A stretch of 64,000 nucleotides of DNA from positions 1 through 64,000 of the forward strand of contig NZ_JHZF01000001.1 in the NCBI RefSeq assembly GCF_000688295.1. Direction: 5' to 3'. The stretch comes from Pseudooceanicola nanhaiensis DSM 18065 (GTDB taxonomy: Bacteria; Pseudomonadota; Alphaproteobacteria; Rhodobacterales; Rhodobacteraceae). Below the pieces are notes generated by a model that saw only the letters and a list, made by a program, of their open reading frames with translations, did not search any database and was not told the origin of the DNA. Made by a program: the position numbers and the translations under genes. Below, piece by piece: positions 15,531 through 25,186 of the stretch. Position 1 is the first letter of the stretch; each line of letters begins with the position of its first letter.

Positions 15531-16180
15531 GCGGACCCGCGCCGGACACGGCTCCGCGGCGCCGCGGCCGTCCGCCGCGCGCGGCGGGGCAGATGGCGGC
15601 CTCGCGCGAGCGGTTGTTGCGCGCGGGGGTGGCGCGGCTGACGGAACGCGGGTTCGGTGCCGTCGGTCTGGAGGAGGTGCTGGGCGCCGTCGGCGTGCCG
15701 AAGGGGTCGTTCTACCACTACTTCGGGTCGAAAACCGAGTTCGGGCTGGCGCTGATCGACAGCTACGACGGCTATTTCACCGCCAAGCTCGACCGCTGGT
15801 TCGGGGACGCGGCCCTTGCGCCGCTGGACCGGCTGCGGGGCTTCGTCGCGGACGCGCGGGCGGGCATGGCGCGGCACGCCTTCACCCGGGGCTGTCTGGC
15901 CGGCAACCTGGGCCAGGAGGTCGGCGCGCTGCCCGAGCCGTTCCGCGCCCGGCTGGTCGAGGTCTTCGAGGGCTGGGAGGCGCGCACCGCCGCCTGCCTG
16001 ACAGCCGCGCGGGAGGCGGGCGAGATCGCCCCGGACGCCGATTGCGCCCGGCTGGCGCAGGTGTTCTGGCTGGGCTGGGAGGGCGCGGTGCTGCGCGCCA
16101 AGCTCGAGCGCGACGCGGCCCCGCTGGATCATTTCGCGGCGGCCTTCTTCGACATGCTCGCCGGGCGGGCGCCGGGGTAA
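15527..16180 (+). CDS. TetR-family regulator, AcuR/NemR-like
   Basis: A 217-residue repressor. The helix-turn-helix reads VGLEEVLGAVGVPKGSFYHY, followed by FGSKTEFGLALIDSYDGYF. The body, including AFTRGCLAGNLGQEVGALPE and FWLGWEGAVLRAKLE, follows the pattern of AcuR from Rhodobacter, which responds to acrylate, and of NemR, which responds to electrophiles. The conserved GCLAGNLGQE cysteine may be the sensing residue. GTG 15527 overlaps the preceding stop. It likely regulates its own small operon with the AhpD-like protein; whether it also senses acrylate cannot be read here. Confidence 0.85.
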   Translation: MSGPAPDTAPRRRGRPPRAAGQMAASRERLLRAGVARLTERGFGAVGLEEVLGAVGVPKGSFYHYFGSKTEFGLALIDSYDGYFTAKLDRWFGDAALAPLDRLRGFVADARAGMARHAFTRGCLAGNLGQEVGALPEPFRARLVEVFEGWEARTAACLTAAREAGEIAPDADCARLAQVFWLGWEGAVLRAKLERDAAPLDHFAAAFFDMLAGRAPG

Positions 16181-16183
16181 CGC

Positions 16184-17086
16184 GTGCTGTTCTTCACCAT
16201 CTGGCCGCTCTTCGCGCTGATCTGCCTGGGCTTCCTGCTCGCGCGCAGGGGCTTTCCGGACGCGGGCTTCTGGCCGGCGGCGGAGCGGATCAACTACTTC
16301 ATCCTCTTCCCGGCGCTCCTGGTGTCGAGCCTGGCCGACGCGCCGCTGCGCGATCCCGAGATCCTGCGGCTTGGCGGGGCGGCGATCGTGACGATCCTCG
16401 TGGCCTCGGCGCTGCTGGCGCTGGCCCGGCGGGCGCGCGGCACCCCGGCGGCGCGGTTCGGCCCGGCGCTGCAGGGGCTGATCCGGTTCAACACCTACCT
16501 GGGGCTTGCCATCACCACGAGCCTTGCGGGCAGCACCGGGGTCGAGCGGGCGGCGGTCTACCTTGCCGTTGCGGTGCCGCTGGTGAACGTGCTCTCGATC
16601 ATGGCGCTGACCGGCGGGAACGCGGGGATCGGCGGGCTGGTGCGGACGGTGCTGCGCAATCCGCTGATCCTCGCCTGCCTCGCCGGGATGGCGCTGGCGC
16701 TGAGCGGCATCGGGCTGCCATGGGGCACGGGACGGTTCCTGTCGCTCGTGGGGCAGGGGAGCCTGCCGCTCGGCCTGCTCTGCGTCGGCGCGGCGCTGCA
16801 GCCCAGGGCCCTGCGGCAGGACATCGTGACGCTGGCCGGGAACGGCGCGCTCCGGCTGCTGGCGATGCCGGTCCTCGCGGCCGGGGTGGCGCTGCTCTTC
16901 GGGCTCGAGGGGCCGGCGGCGCTGGTGCTGGTGGTGTTCTCGGCCATGCCGACGGCGCCGACCGCCTATGTGCTGACCCGTCAGCTGGGCGGGGACGGCA
17001 CGCTGATGGCGGGTCTGGTGACGTTCCAGACGCTCGCCGCGGTGCTGACGATCCCGGTGGTGCTGACCCTGCTGGGCCACGGCTGA
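16184..17086 (+). CDS. AEC-family (auxin efflux carrier type) transporter
   Basis: A 300-residue inner-membrane protein with about ten hydrophobic segments in two inverted halves, the layout of AEC carriers such as malonate or malate permeases. The first segment begins FFTIWPLFALICLGFLLARR and the last region contains the family's late proline-rich stretch (FSAMPTAPTAYVLTRQLGGD). It starts with GTG 16184, 3 bases after the TetR stop, and so belongs to the same transcript. Substrate unknown; possibly a small organic acid or an electrophile-derived product. Confidence 0.82.
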   Translation: MLFFTIWPLFALICLGFLLARRGFPDAGFWPAAERINYFILFPALLVSSLADAPLRDPEILRLGGAAIVTILVASALLALARRARGTPAARFGPALQGLIRFNTYLGLAITTSLAGSTGVERAAVYLAVAVPLVNVLSIMALTGGNAGIGGLVRTVLRNPLILACLAGMALALSGIGLPWGTGRFLSLVGQGSLPLGLLCVGAALQPRALRQDIVTLAGNGALRLLAMPVLAAGVALLFGLEGPAALVLVVFSAMPTAPTAYVLTRQLGGDGTLMAGLVTFQTLAAVLTIPVVLTLLGHG

Positions 17087-17096
17087 GGCCGGGGGC

Positions 17097-18113
17097 TCAG
17101 ATCTGCGCGCCGGGGTGGTGGCAGGCCACGGTGCCGCTGCCCCCGTCCTTGGGTTCGAGCGGCGGTTCGACGCGGCGGCAGATGTCGGTCGCGGCGGGGC
17201 AGCGGGTGTGGAACCGGCAGCCCGGCGGCGGGTCGAGCGGCGACGGCAGGTCGCCCTTCAGCACGATGCGCCGGCGGCTGCGCTCGGCCCGCGGATCGGG
17301 GCGCGGGATCGCCGAGAGGAGCGACCGCGTATAGGGGTGCAGCGGGCGCGAGAAGAGCCTGTCCACCGGCGCCTGTTCGACGATCTTGCCGAGGTACATC
17401 ACCGCCACGCGGTGCGAGATGTGGCGCACCACGCCGAGGTCGTGGGCGATGAAGAGATAGGCGCAGCCGAGCTCGGCCTGCAGCTCTTCCAGGAGGTTCA
17501 GCACGCCCGCCTGGATCGACACGTCGAGCGCCGAGACCGGTTCGTCGAGCACCACGAGCTTCGGGCGGAGCGACAGGGCGCGGGCGATCCCGATGCGCTG
17601 GCGCTGCCCGCCGGAGAGTTCGAACGGATAGCGGTCTGCGGTGTCGGCAGGCAGGCGGACCATCTCGATCAATTCGCGGATCCGGGCGTCGAGTGCCGGG
17701 CGGTCGAGCGCGGCCAGGCGCAGACCCTCGGCGAGGATCTGGCGGATCGTCATCCGCGGATGGAGCGAGGCCATCGGGTCCTGGAACACGATCTGCATGT
17801 CGCGCCGCAGCTGACGCAGCCCGGCCGCATCGGCCCCGGTCACGTCCCGGCCCGCGAGCGTGACCTGGCCCGAGGTCGGCTCGATCAGCCGCAGGATGGA
17901 ACGGCCGAGGGTGGACTTGCCGCAGCCCGATTCGCCGACGAGGCCGAAGGTCTCTCCGGGTCGGATGTCGAAGCTCACGCCCGAAACCGCCTGCACCGCG
18001 CCGGTCGCCCGCCCGAGGATGCCGCTGCGCAGCGGGAATTCCTTGGTCAGGTCGCGCACCGACAGGACGCTGGGGGCCGTCACGGGCTGGGTCTGGGTCT
18101 GGGCCATGGTCAT
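17097..18113 (-). CDS. Dipeptide/oligopeptide-type ABC transporter ATPase (DppF/OppF-like)
   Basis: A 338-residue ABC ATPase. Walker [10 protein letters not shown], signature LSGGQRQR and Walker [12 protein letters not shown] are intact. The C-terminal oligopeptide extension has the cysteine cluster [17 protein letters not shown] 18113 overlaps the stop of the partner ATPase in an ATGA. It is the last gene of a five-gene nickel/peptide-type system (binding protein, two permeases, two ATPases) transcribed from about 23.9 kb. Confidence 0.92.
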   Translation of the reverse strand: MTMAQTQTQPVTAPSVLSVRDLTKEFPLRSGILGRATGAVQAVSGVSFDIRPGETFGLVGESGCGKSTLGRSILRLIEPTSGQVTLAGRDVTGADAAGLRQLRRDMQIVFQDPMASLHPRMTIRQILAEGLRLAALDRPALDARIRELIEMVRLPADTADRYPFELSGGQRQRIGIARALSLRPKLVVLDEPVSALDVSIQAGVLNLLEELQAELGCAYLFIAHDLGVVRHISHRVAVMYLGKIVEQAPVDRLFSRPLHPYTRSLLSAIPRPDPRAERSRRRIVLKGDLPSPLDPPPGCRFHTRCPAATDICRRVEPPLEPKDGGSGTVACHHPGAQI

Positions 18114-19126
18114 GCGGGATCCCCGTCGAGGACGCGGGCGGGGCGCACCGCCTCCGCCGTTTCGGTCAGCGGGAAGTGGCAGGCGCAGGCGGTGCCGCCC
18201 CGGTCGAGAAGGCGCGGCGTGTCGACCGGGCAGGGCGCGCCCGCGCGGCCGCAGCGGGGGTGGAAGGCGCAGCCCGGCGGGCGCGAGAAGATCGAGGGCG
18301 GCGTGCCCTCGATCTGGCGCAGCGCCCCGGTGCCGTCGAGCGTCGGGACGGCGCCGATCAGCCCGGCGGTGTAGGGATGGGCGGTCTCGTAGAAGACGGG
18401 TTCGGTCGCGCCGCGTTCGACCACGCTGCCGCCGTACATCACCGCGATCTCGTCGGCGATCCCGGCCACCACGCCGAGGTCGTGGGTGATCAGCACCATG
18501 CCGATCCCGAGCTCCTCGCGCAGCTCGCCCAGCAGGTCGAGGATCTGGGCCTGCACGGTGACGTCGAGCGCGGTGGTCGGCTCGTCCGCGATCAGCAGGT
18601 CGGGCTTGTTGGCGAGCGCCATGGCGATCATCGCCCGCTGCCGCATCCCGCCCGAGAACTCGTGCGGATATTGCCGGACGCGGCGGGCGGGCTGCGGGAT
18701 GGCGACCAGCTCGAACAGGCGCTCGGCCTCTTTCAGCGCGTCGCGTTTCGAGATCGTGCGATCGTGCAGGCGGATCGCCTCGACCACCTGCTGGCCCAGG
18801 GTCTTCACCGGGTTGAAGGCCGACAGCGGGTCCTGGAAGATGCAGCCGATCGCCTTGCCGCGGATCTTGCGGATGCGGGCGGGGGCCATGCCGATCAGCT
18901 CTTCGCCGCGGAATTTCGCGCTGCCCTCGACGCGGGTGCCGCGGGGCAGGAGCTGGAGGAAGGCCATCATCGCGATGGATTTGCCCGAGCCGCTTTCCCC
19001 GACGATGCCCAGCACCTTGCCGGGCTCGAGCGAGAGGTCGATGCCGCAGAGCGCCTCGGCCCATTGTCCGTCGCGGGCCTGGAACGAGATGCGCAGGTCG
19101 CGGATGTCGAGAAGCGGGGCGGTCAT
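18110..19126 (-). CDS. Dipeptide/oligopeptide-type ABC transporter ATPase (DppD/OppD-like)
   Basis: A 338-residue ATPase with Walker A GESGSGKS, signature FSGGMRQR and Walker [12 protein letters not shown], plus the C-terminal cysteine-containing [14 protein letters not shown] segment. It pairs with the OppF-like subunit to power the permeases at 19123-21010. ATG 19126 overlaps the permease stop in an ATGA. The frame extends upstream to 19504, but only inside the permease gene. Confidence 0.92.
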   Translation of the reverse strand: MTAPLLDIRDLRISFQARDGQWAEALCGIDLSLEPGKVLGIVGESGSGKSIAMMAFLQLLPRGTRVEGSAKFRGEELIGMAPARIRKIRGKAIGCIFQDPLSAFNPVKTLGQQVVEAIRLHDRTISKRDALKEAERLFELVAIPQPARRVRQYPHEFSGGMRQRAMIAMALANKPDLLIADEPTTALDVTVQAQILDLLGELREELGIGMVLITHDLGVVAGIADEIAVMYGGSVVERGATEPVFYETAHPYTAGLIGAVPTLDGTGALRQIEGTPPSIFSRPPGCAFHPRCGRAGAPCPVDTPRLLDRGGTACACHFPLTETAEAVRPARVLDGDPA

Positions 19127-19995
19127 GCGCTCCTCCGGTCGAAGAGGTCGCGGAGGCCGTCGCCCAGGAACGAGGTCGCCAGCACCACCGACAGGATCGC
19201 CATGCCGGGGCCGAAGGCGATCCACCACGAGTAGAACTTCGTCGCCCCTTCCGAGATCATCGAGCCCCATTCGGGCGACGGGGGCGTGGCGCCGAGGCCG
19301 ATGAAGCTGAGCGAGGCGGCGAGCAGCACGACCTGGCCGAAATCCATCGTGGCGTTGATGAGCGTGGGCGCCCAGCAGAGCGGCAGGATATGCACGCCGA
19401 GGACCCGGAGACGCCCGGCGCCGCCCGCGACGGCGGCCTCGACATGTTCGTTCTCGCGCTTTTCCAGCACCTGGGCGCGCATCAGGCGGGCGTAGATCGG
19501 CCACCAGACGATGACCATCGCGATCGAGGCGTTGGCCAGCCCCGGCCCGAGCACCGCGGCCACCGCCATCGCGAGCAGGATCGGCGGGAAGGAGACGGTG
19601 ACGTCGACGAGCCGCATGATGATGCTGTCGTTCCAGCCGCCGAAGAAGCCCGCGAGCGCCCCGAGGGTGGAGCCGATGACGACCGCGCAGGCCACCACGA
19701 CGAAGGCGATCGGGATCGACCAGATCGCGCCGTACATCGTCCGGGCAAAGACGTCGCGGCCGAGCGCGTCGGTGCCGAGCCAGTGCTCCCCCGACGGGGG
19801 CTGAAGGCGGCGGCCCACCATGGCGAGCGGGTCGGCGAGGGGCCAGAGGCTGACGGTCAGCACGGTGAGGACCCAGAAGAGCAGCATCAGCGCGCCGATC
19901 TTGGCGGTCACGGGCAGGCGGCGCCAGAGGTCGCGGCTGCCGGCGAAGCGGCGGCGGGGCGGGAGGCCGGCGGTGTCGGGAGAGGTCATCGCCAT
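19123..19995 (-). CDS. Dipeptide-type ABC transporter permease (DppC-like)
   Basis: A 290-residue inner-membrane subunit. It has an N-terminal membrane helix, the [20 protein letters not shown] motif typical of DppC/OppC, and the EAA-type cytoplasmic loop ([20 protein letters not shown]). ATG 19995 lies one base after the DppB-like stop; the open frame to 20031 would only add residues inside that gene. Confidence 0.9.
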   Translation of the reverse strand: MAMTSPDTAGLPPRRRFAGSRDLWRRLPVTAKIGALMLLFWVLTVLTVSLWPLADPLAMVGRRLQPPSGEHWLGTDALGRDVFARTMYGAIWSIPIAFVVVACAVVIGSTLGALAGFFGGWNDSIIMRLVDVTVSFPPILLAMAVAAVLGPGLANASIAMVIVWWPIYARLMRAQVLEKRENEHVEAAVAGGAGRLRVLGVHILPLCWAPTLINATMDFGQVVLLAASLSFIGLGATPPSPEWGSMISEGATKFYSWWIAFGPGMAILSVVLATSFLGDGLRDLFDRRSA

Positions 19996-19996
19996 G

Positions 19997-21010
19997 TCAG
20001 TGCACCTTGATCCGGGGGTTCGCCCAGGCATAGGCGATGTCGGTCAGCAGGTTCGCCAGCAGGAAGGCGACGGAGCCGACGATGGTCACCCCCCCGATCG
20101 CCGGGTAATCGAGCGAGGCGGCCGCGCGGACGGCGTAGGAGCCGATGCCGGGCCAGGCGAATATCGCCTCGGTCAGGACGGCGCCGGTGATGAGATAGGC
20201 GAAGGTGAAGCCGAGGATCGTCAGCAGCGGGATCATCGCGTTCGGCAGCGCGTGGCCGATCAGGACCCTGCGCTCGGGCGCGCCCTTGGCGCGGGCGGTG
20301 CGGGCGTAGTCCTGGCTGAGCCCCTCGATCAGGGACGAGCGGACGATCCGGGTGATGATCCCCGTGACGGCCCAGCCGAGCACGAAGGCCGGCAGCGCGA
20401 GATGCGCCAGCGCCTGCGTGAAGAGCGGCAGGTCCCCGGCGATGAGCGCGTCGATCGTGTAGAAGCCGGTGACGTCGGGTGGCGGCGTGACCCGCGGCGG
20501 CAGGCGCCCGGTGCCGGGCACGATGCTGAAGCGGACCGAGAAGATGTAGAGCAGGATCAGGCCCGACCAGAAGATCGGCAGCGAGGATCCGATAAGCGCG
20601 AAGACGCGCGCGAGCCCGTCGGTCGCCGTGCCCCGGAAGCGGGCGGAGAGCAGCCCCAGCGACAGGCCGAGCGCCGTGCCGATGATCATAGCGGCGATGA
20701 CGAGCTCAAGCGTCGCGGGCAGGCGTTCGGCGATGTCGGTGGACACCGGGCGGCGGGTGGTGAAGGAGGTCCCCAGATCGCCCTGCAGCAGGTTGCCGAT
20801 ATAGGTCACGTAGCGCAGGGGCAGCGGCTGATCGAGGCCCCATTCGGCCTTCACCGCGTTGACGATCTCGGGGTTCGACATCATCCGTTCGGGAACAAGG
20901 GCGGCCAGCGGGTCGCCCTTGGTCATTTGCGCGAGGACGAAGGAGACGCTCGCCACGCCAAGCAGCAGGAACGGGATCGCGATCAGCCGTCTGACGATAT
21001 AGGCGAGCAT
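19997..21010 (-). CDS. Dipeptide-type ABC transporter permease (DppB-like)
   Basis: A 337-residue inner-membrane subunit starting MLAYIVRRLIAIPFLLLGVA, the usual DppB N-terminus. It has the EAA loop (DYARTARAKGAPERRVLIGH) and about six membrane helices. It starts 6 bases after the binding-protein stop, so no stem-loop separates them, unlike most transporter operons in this window. It forms the membrane channel with the DppC-like subunit. Confidence 0.9.
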   Translation of the reverse strand: MLAYIVRRLIAIPFLLLGVASVSFVLAQMTKGDPLAALVPERMMSNPEIVNAVKAEWGLDQPLPLRYVTYIGNLLQGDLGTSFTTRRPVSTDIAERLPATLELVIAAMIIGTALGLSLGLLSARFRGTATDGLARVFALIGSSLPIFWSGLILLYIFSVRFSIVPGTGRLPPRVTPPPDVTGFYTIDALIAGDLPLFTQALAHLALPAFVLGWAVTGIITRIVRSSLIEGLSQDYARTARAKGAPERRVLIGHALPNAMIPLLTILGFTFAYLITGAVLTEAIFAWPGIGSYAVRAAASLDYPAIGGVTIVGSVAFLLANLLTDIAYAWANPRIKVH

Positions 21011-21016
21011 CCGTCC

Positions 21017-22600
21017 TCAGTTCCGCGAGATTTCGGCCAGCGGCAGGTTGCAGCAGGCGGAGTAGCGTACGCCCTCGATGTCGTTCCGGTAGGCGAGCAC
21101 GAGGTTCGGCGAGACGAGCGGGATGATGATCGCATCCTTCATCATCTCTTCGCCGAGCTTCTGGTAGGCCGCGTCGGCCTCGTCGCCGGCGGAGGCGAGT
21201 GCCTGGGCGTAGAGGTCGGATTCGGCCGGGTTCACCACCAGTTCGTCATTGCCGACGCCCGCGCGGCCGACCCAGGGGAAGCCCTCGATCATGCCGAAAT
21301 AGGCGACATACTGGCCCGAGCCGTAGTAGTCGGGCGCGTAGTAGATCGCCGTCACCGGCCATTCGCCGGTGCCGAGCTCATCGCGCCAGACGGCCCAGGT
21401 CAGCGGCTTCAGCTCAAGCTCGACCCCGATGGCGGCGAAGTCCTGCTGGACCTTCTGCATCATGATGTTGAAGTCGACGCCGTAGATGTTGTCGTTCGGA
21501 TAGCCCGCGACCAGCTTCAGATCCGAGAGCCCGGCATCCGCCAGCACCTGCTTGGCCTTCTCGACATCCTGGCTGCGCGGGGTCAGGCCCGCGGTGCCCG
21601 GGAAGCCGTTCGGGATCGGGGCGGCCTGCTTCTCGCCGTTGCCGCCGACGGTGAAGTCGAGCATCCCGTCGTAGTCGATGGCCGAGGCGAGGGCGTCGCG
21701 GACCTCGGCGGTCAGCTTGCCGTCCATGCCCTTCGCGCCGGGGATGAAGCCGATGTAGACGAAGTTGTAGGAGGGGATCACCTCGGTCGTCACCTCGGGC
21801 GAGCGGATCGATTGCGCCGTGTCAGGGTCGATCTGCATGGCGATGTCGACCTGTCCGGTCTCCAGCGCCTGCGCCTGGCTAACGGCATCCTGGATCTGGG
21901 TCACGACGACCTCGGCGAAGGCCGGGGCCTCTCCGTGGTAGGACTCGTTGCGGCTCAGACGCAGCTCGGCCTCGGGCGAATAGCTCGCCAGCTGGAAGGG
22001 GCCGGAGCCCGCGGAATTGGCGAGGAACCAGGATTCCGCCTTGTCGGCCTCGGCCGCCGTGTCGTCCGAGACGGCGCCGTTCGCCTCGGCCACCTCGGCG
22101 TTGATGATGCCGGTGTAGGGGGCGGAGACCTTGTTCAGGAATTCCGAGTTGGGCGCGTCCACGGTGAATTTGACCGTCTTCGCGTCCACCGCTTCGGCCG
22201 AGGTCAGCCCGTCCATCAGGAACGAGGGCGAGCCCTTCACGTTCTTCAGCCGGTTGAAGGTCCAGATCACGTCCGAGGCCTCGACCGGAGAGCCGTCGGC
22301 GAAGGTCGCGTCCTTCAGCTTGAAGGTGAATTCGGTGAAGTCCTCGTTGACCTCCCAGCTTTCGGCGAGGTTCGGCACCAGCGACTGGTTGTCCGGCGCA
22401 AGCGTCACGAGCGTCTCGTAGACCGCCGTCAGGTAGAACTGGCAGGTGTCGCAGAAGGCGCGGCTCGGATCGAGCGAGTTCACGTCCATCGAGCGCGCGA
22501 TCACCAGCGTGTCGCTGTCCTGCGCGAGGGCCGGCGGCGCGATCAGCGCGCTTCCGGCGAGCATGAGGGCCGCGAGGCCCTTTCGGGGGTGGTAGGTCAT
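21017..22600 (-). CDS. ABC transporter substrate-binding protein, family 5 (DppA-like)
   Basis: A 527-residue periplasmic protein with a Sec signal peptide ending ALIAPPALAQ. It has the family 5 entry motif (SMDVNSLDPSRAFCDTCQFY) and the usual three-domain length. A CDTC motif near the N-terminus is notable and may form a disulfide. Family members bind di- and oligopeptides, opines, nickel chelates or other amino compounds. The aminotransferase immediately upstream suggests an amino compound, but that is inference. Confidence 0.9.
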   Translation of the reverse strand: MTYHPRKGLAALMLAGSALIAPPALAQDSDTLVIARSMDVNSLDPSRAFCDTCQFYLTAVYETLVTLAPDNQSLVPNLAESWEVNEDFTEFTFKLKDATFADGSPVEASDVIWTFNRLKNVKGSPSFLMDGLTSAEAVDAKTVKFTVDAPNSEFLNKVSAPYTGIINAEVAEANGAVSDDTAAEADKAESWFLANSAGSGPFQLASYSPEAELRLSRNESYHGEAPAFAEVVVTQIQDAVSQAQALETGQVDIAMQIDPDTAQSIRSPEVTTEVIPSYNFVYIGFIPGAKGMDGKLTAEVRDALASAIDYDGMLDFTVGGNGEKQAAPIPNGFPGTAGLTPRSQDVEKAKQVLADAGLSDLKLVAGYPNDNIYGVDFNIMMQKVQQDFAAIGVELELKPLTWAVWRDELGTGEWPVTAIYYAPDYYGSGQYVAYFGMIEGFPWVGRAGVGNDELVVNPAESDLYAQALASAGDEADAAYQKLGEEMMKDAIIIPLVSPNLVLAYRNDIEGVRYSACCNLPLAEISRN

Positions 22601-22636
22601 TGCGGGGTTCCCTGTCGGCGCATGGTTGTAGACCGC

Positions 22637-23905
22637 TTATGCCTCCATGAGGGCCATCAGGACCTGCGATGGCTGGAGCGTGTCACGGTTCTGCTTGATC
22701 TCCTCGAAGGCGGCGCCTGTCGCCTCGAGGGTCTCGGCGATGTCCGCTTCGGTCATCGCCGCATTGATGAACATGTTGTGGTAGGGGGAGAGGTAGACGC
22801 CGCGCTTCATCGCCGCCGCGCAGAAGGCGTAGCCGAGGCGGAAGTCGGGGTCCTCTTCGAACAGCACCATCGGCAGGGTCTCGGGCCCGGTGTGGCGGAG
22901 CGTGAAGCCGTAGCCCGTCGCCTGTCCGGTCAGGGCGGAACGGAAGAGCTCTCCGATGATCTGCATGTGTTCGAGGTAATCGGTCTCGCGCACGATCCGC
23001 AGCGTCTCGAGCGCGGCGGCCATGGGCACGGCGGAGAACCAGTAGGAGCCGGTGACGAAGATGTTCGCCGCCGCCTCGCGCGCCCGGTCGTTGCCGAGCA
23101 GCGCCGAGATCGGCTGGCCGTTGCCCAGCACCTTGCCCCAGGCCGAGAGGTCGGGGCGGACGCCGATCGTCTCCCACGAGCAGTCGCGGGACATCCGGAA
23201 CCCGGCGCGGACGTCATCCACGACGAGCAGCGCGTCGTGTTCGTCGGCCAGCCGCCGCGCGGCGCGGGCGTATTCGGCATCGGGCAGGGTCTGGTCGTGG
23301 AACGTGTCGTGCCGGAAGGGCGTGGCGAAGATCCCGGCGAGGTCGTCGCCCGCCTGCTTCACCGCGTCGGCCAGCGCCTGCGGGTCGTTGTAGGTGTAAT
23401 AGATCAGGTGCGCGCGATCCTCGGCCACCACGCCGCCGGGGCGCGGCGTGCTCCAAGGCAGCGAGCCGTGATAGGCGCCGGTCGCCACCAGCACCTTGCG
23501 CTTGCCGCGATAGGCCCGCGCCGTCATCAGCGCCATGGTCGTGGCGTCCGATCCGTTCTTGCAGAACATCGCCCAATCGGCGTGGGAGATCATCCCGACC
23601 AGCGCCTCGGCGAGGTCCACGATCAGCGGCGAGGGGCCGGTGGAGGTGTCGCTCAGCGCCTGCTGGCGTTCGATGGCGGCCATGACCCGGGGGTGCTGGT
23701 AGCCCAGCAGGTTCGGGCCGTAGGCGCACATGAAGTCGATGTAGGTGTTGCCATCGGCGTCGGTGATCCTGGTGCCGTCCGAGCGGGTGAAGAACTGCGG
23801 GAAGCCCTCGGGCATGAGGACGGTGGACTGGTGGCCGTACATCCCGCCCGGGATGACCTGGGCTGCGCGGTCGCGCAGGGCGCGGTCCTTGGCATTGCTC
23901 CACAT
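22637..23905 (-). CDS. Class III PLP aminotransferase, glutamate-1-semialdehyde-aminomutase-like (copy 1)
   Basis: A 422-residue fold-type I PLP enzyme. The cofactor sites are VVDDVRAGFR (Asp) and SAWGKVLGNGQP (Lys); the N-terminus carries IPGGMYGHQS. It resembles glutamate-1-semialdehyde aminomutases but lies at the head of a transporter operon, away from haem genes, so a catabolic transaminase is likelier. A second protein of the same type is at 31460-32713. It is followed after 36 bases by the DppA-like protein, suggesting that the transported compound is an amine that this enzyme deaminates. Confidence 0.85.
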   Translation of the reverse strand: MWSNAKDRALRDRAAQVIPGGMYGHQSTVLMPEGFPQFFTRSDGTRITDADGNTYIDFMCAYGPNLLGYQHPRVMAAIERQQALSDTSTGPSPLIVDLAEALVGMISHADWAMFCKNGSDATTMALMTARAYRGKRKVLVATGAYHGSLPWSTPRPGGVVAEDRAHLIYYTYNDPQALADAVKQAGDDLAGIFATPFRHDTFHDQTLPDAEYARAARRLADEHDALLVVDDVRAGFRMSRDCSWETIGVRPDLSAWGKVLGNGQPISALLGNDRAREAAANIFVTGSYWFSAVPMAAALETLRIVRETDYLEHMQIIGELFRSALTGQATGYGFTLRHTGPETLPMVLFEEDPDFRLGYAFCAAAMKRGVYLSPYHNMFINAAMTEADIAETLEATGAAFEEIKQNRDTLQPSQVLMALMEA

Positions 23906-24085
23906 GGCGATCGCCGTTTCCCTGAATTATCTCTAGTTAAAGGAAGCGTAGAGACGGAAATTTCATGCTGCAACTGAAAACTTCCAGACTTTCGCCCGGT
24001 ATCCGAAACCTGCCCGAAAATTGAGTTAAGTGACGCGAATGCGCGCCAGAAGCGGCGGGCTTCACGCCGCGGCACCACGGACATC

Positions 24086-24105
24086 CGGGCGGCTGCCGCC
24101 GCCCG
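24086..24105. other. Perfect 8-bp stem-loop in the intergenic region
   Basis: CGGGCGGC / GCCGCCCG with a TGCC loop. It lies in the 249-base space between the aminotransferase promoter and the transketolase 3' end. No U-tract follows on the minus strand; on the plus strand AAGTTT follows. Confidence 0.4.
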
Positions 24106-24130
24106 AAGTTTAACATAGATTATTCAGCTA

Positions 24131-24150
24131 TCTCGGGCGAGAGCCCGAGA
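24131..24150 (-). terminator. Stem-loop after the split transketolase operon
   Basis: TCTCGGGC-GAGA-GCCCGAGA, a perfect 8-bp stem with a tetraloop, just past the transketolase stop on the minus strand. The following sequence is AT-rich but lacks a T-run, so termination may be weak. Confidence 0.45.
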
Positions 24151-24154
24151 CGCT

Positions 24155-25186
24155 TCAGCCCCGGGCCTTCAGGAACTCCCGCGCGACGGCGGTCACGCCG
24201 GGCGCGTCGAGCCGGTAGGCGTCGTAGAGCGCGGCGGGGGGGCCGACCTCGACGTAGCGGTCGGGCACGCCGTGCTTGAGGAAGGGCAGGCGGGGCAGGT
24301 CGACCAGCACCTCGGCCACCGCGCTGCCGAGGCCGCCGGTGATGTTGTGCTCTTCCACCGTCATGATCGCGCCGGTTTCGCGGGCGGCCGATTCGATCTC
24401 GGCCCGGTCGAGCGGGCTGATCGTGTGCATGTCGACCACGCGGACCGAGACGCCGTCCGCCGCCAGCGCCTCGGCCGCGTCGAGCGACGCCCGCACCTGG
24501 CTGCCGGTGGCGACGAGGGTCAGGTCGGAGCCCTCGCGCAGGCGGATCGCCTTGCCGATCTCGAGCTCGGGCACCTCGGCATAGACCTCCGGGTCGCGGC
24601 CCCGGCCGAGCCGGATGTACATCGCCCCCGGATGATCGACCGACTTGCGCAGCACCGCGCGCAGGTGGTTCGCGTCGGTCGCGCAGATCACCGTCAGGTC
24701 GGCCATCACCCGCAGCATCCCGAGGTCCTCGAGCGCGTGGTGAGACGAGCCGTAGAAGCCCATGGACATGCCCGAATGCGTCCCGATCACCCGCACCGGC
24801 ATCTTCGGATAGGCGCAGTCGGTGCGGATCTGCTCGGCGCCCAGGATGGCGGCGAAGCTCGCGAAGGTGGCGACGTAGGGGACGAGGCCGCAGGCCGCCA
24901 TGCCGGCGGCGGCGGTGATCATGTTCTTCTCGGCGATGCCGAAGTCGAAGAACCGCTCGGGGTGGACGTCCTTGAAGTCGTTCGTCCGGTTGGCCGAGGC
25001 GAGGTCGGCGGTGGCGACGACGATCCGGTCGTCGGTCTTCGCCAGCTCCGCCAGCTCCTCGCCCAGCACGAAGGCCGGCATGCCCGCCCTGGGCGTGCCC
25101 CGGACCGAGCGGTGGTCCTTGAACCGGGTCGCGCCCTCGGTCGTGCCGCGGAAGATCTCCGCCTCGTTCTGCATTTCGGTGCTCAT
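24155..25186 (-). CDS. Transketolase, C-terminal subunit
   Basis: A 343-residue protein equal to the pyrimidine-binding and C-terminal domains of transketolase. Visible features are FFDFGIAEKNMITAAAGMAA (glutamate that activates thiamine), the ATFASFAAILGAEQIR region, and a transketolase C-terminal domain with ITGGLGSAVAEVL. ATG 25186 overlaps the stop of the N-terminal subunit. Two-gene transketolases are often dedicated to sugar catabolism, such as apulose phosphate and sulfoquinovose pathways, rather than the pentose phosphate pathway. The substrate here is unknown; a ketose phosphate from this cluster is plausible. Confidence 0.9.
   Translation of the reverse strand: MSTEMQNEAEIFRGTTEGATRFKDHRSVRGTPRAGMPAFVLGEELAELAKTDDRIVVATADLASANRTNDFKDVHPERFFDFGIAEKNMITAAAGMAACGLVPYVATFASFAAILGAEQIRTDCAYPKMPVRVIGTHSGMSMGFYGSSHHALEDLGMLRVMADLTVICATDANHLRAVLRKSVDHPGAMYIRLGRGRDPEVYAEVPELEIGKAIRLREGSDLTLVATGSQVRASLDAAEALAADGVSVRVVDMHTISPLDRAEIESAARETGAIMTVEEHNITGGLGSAVAEVLVDLPRLPFLKHGVPDRYVEVGPPAALYDAYRLDAPGVTAVAREFLKARG

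Noticed and set aside
19820-23977. A 1,385-codon open frame on the plus strand
   Set aside because: It runs antisense to the DppB/DppA-like genes and the aminotransferase, all with clear family motifs. Long antisense frames are expected in high-G+C coding DNA, and its translation is rich in Arg, Gly and Ala with no recognisable domain.
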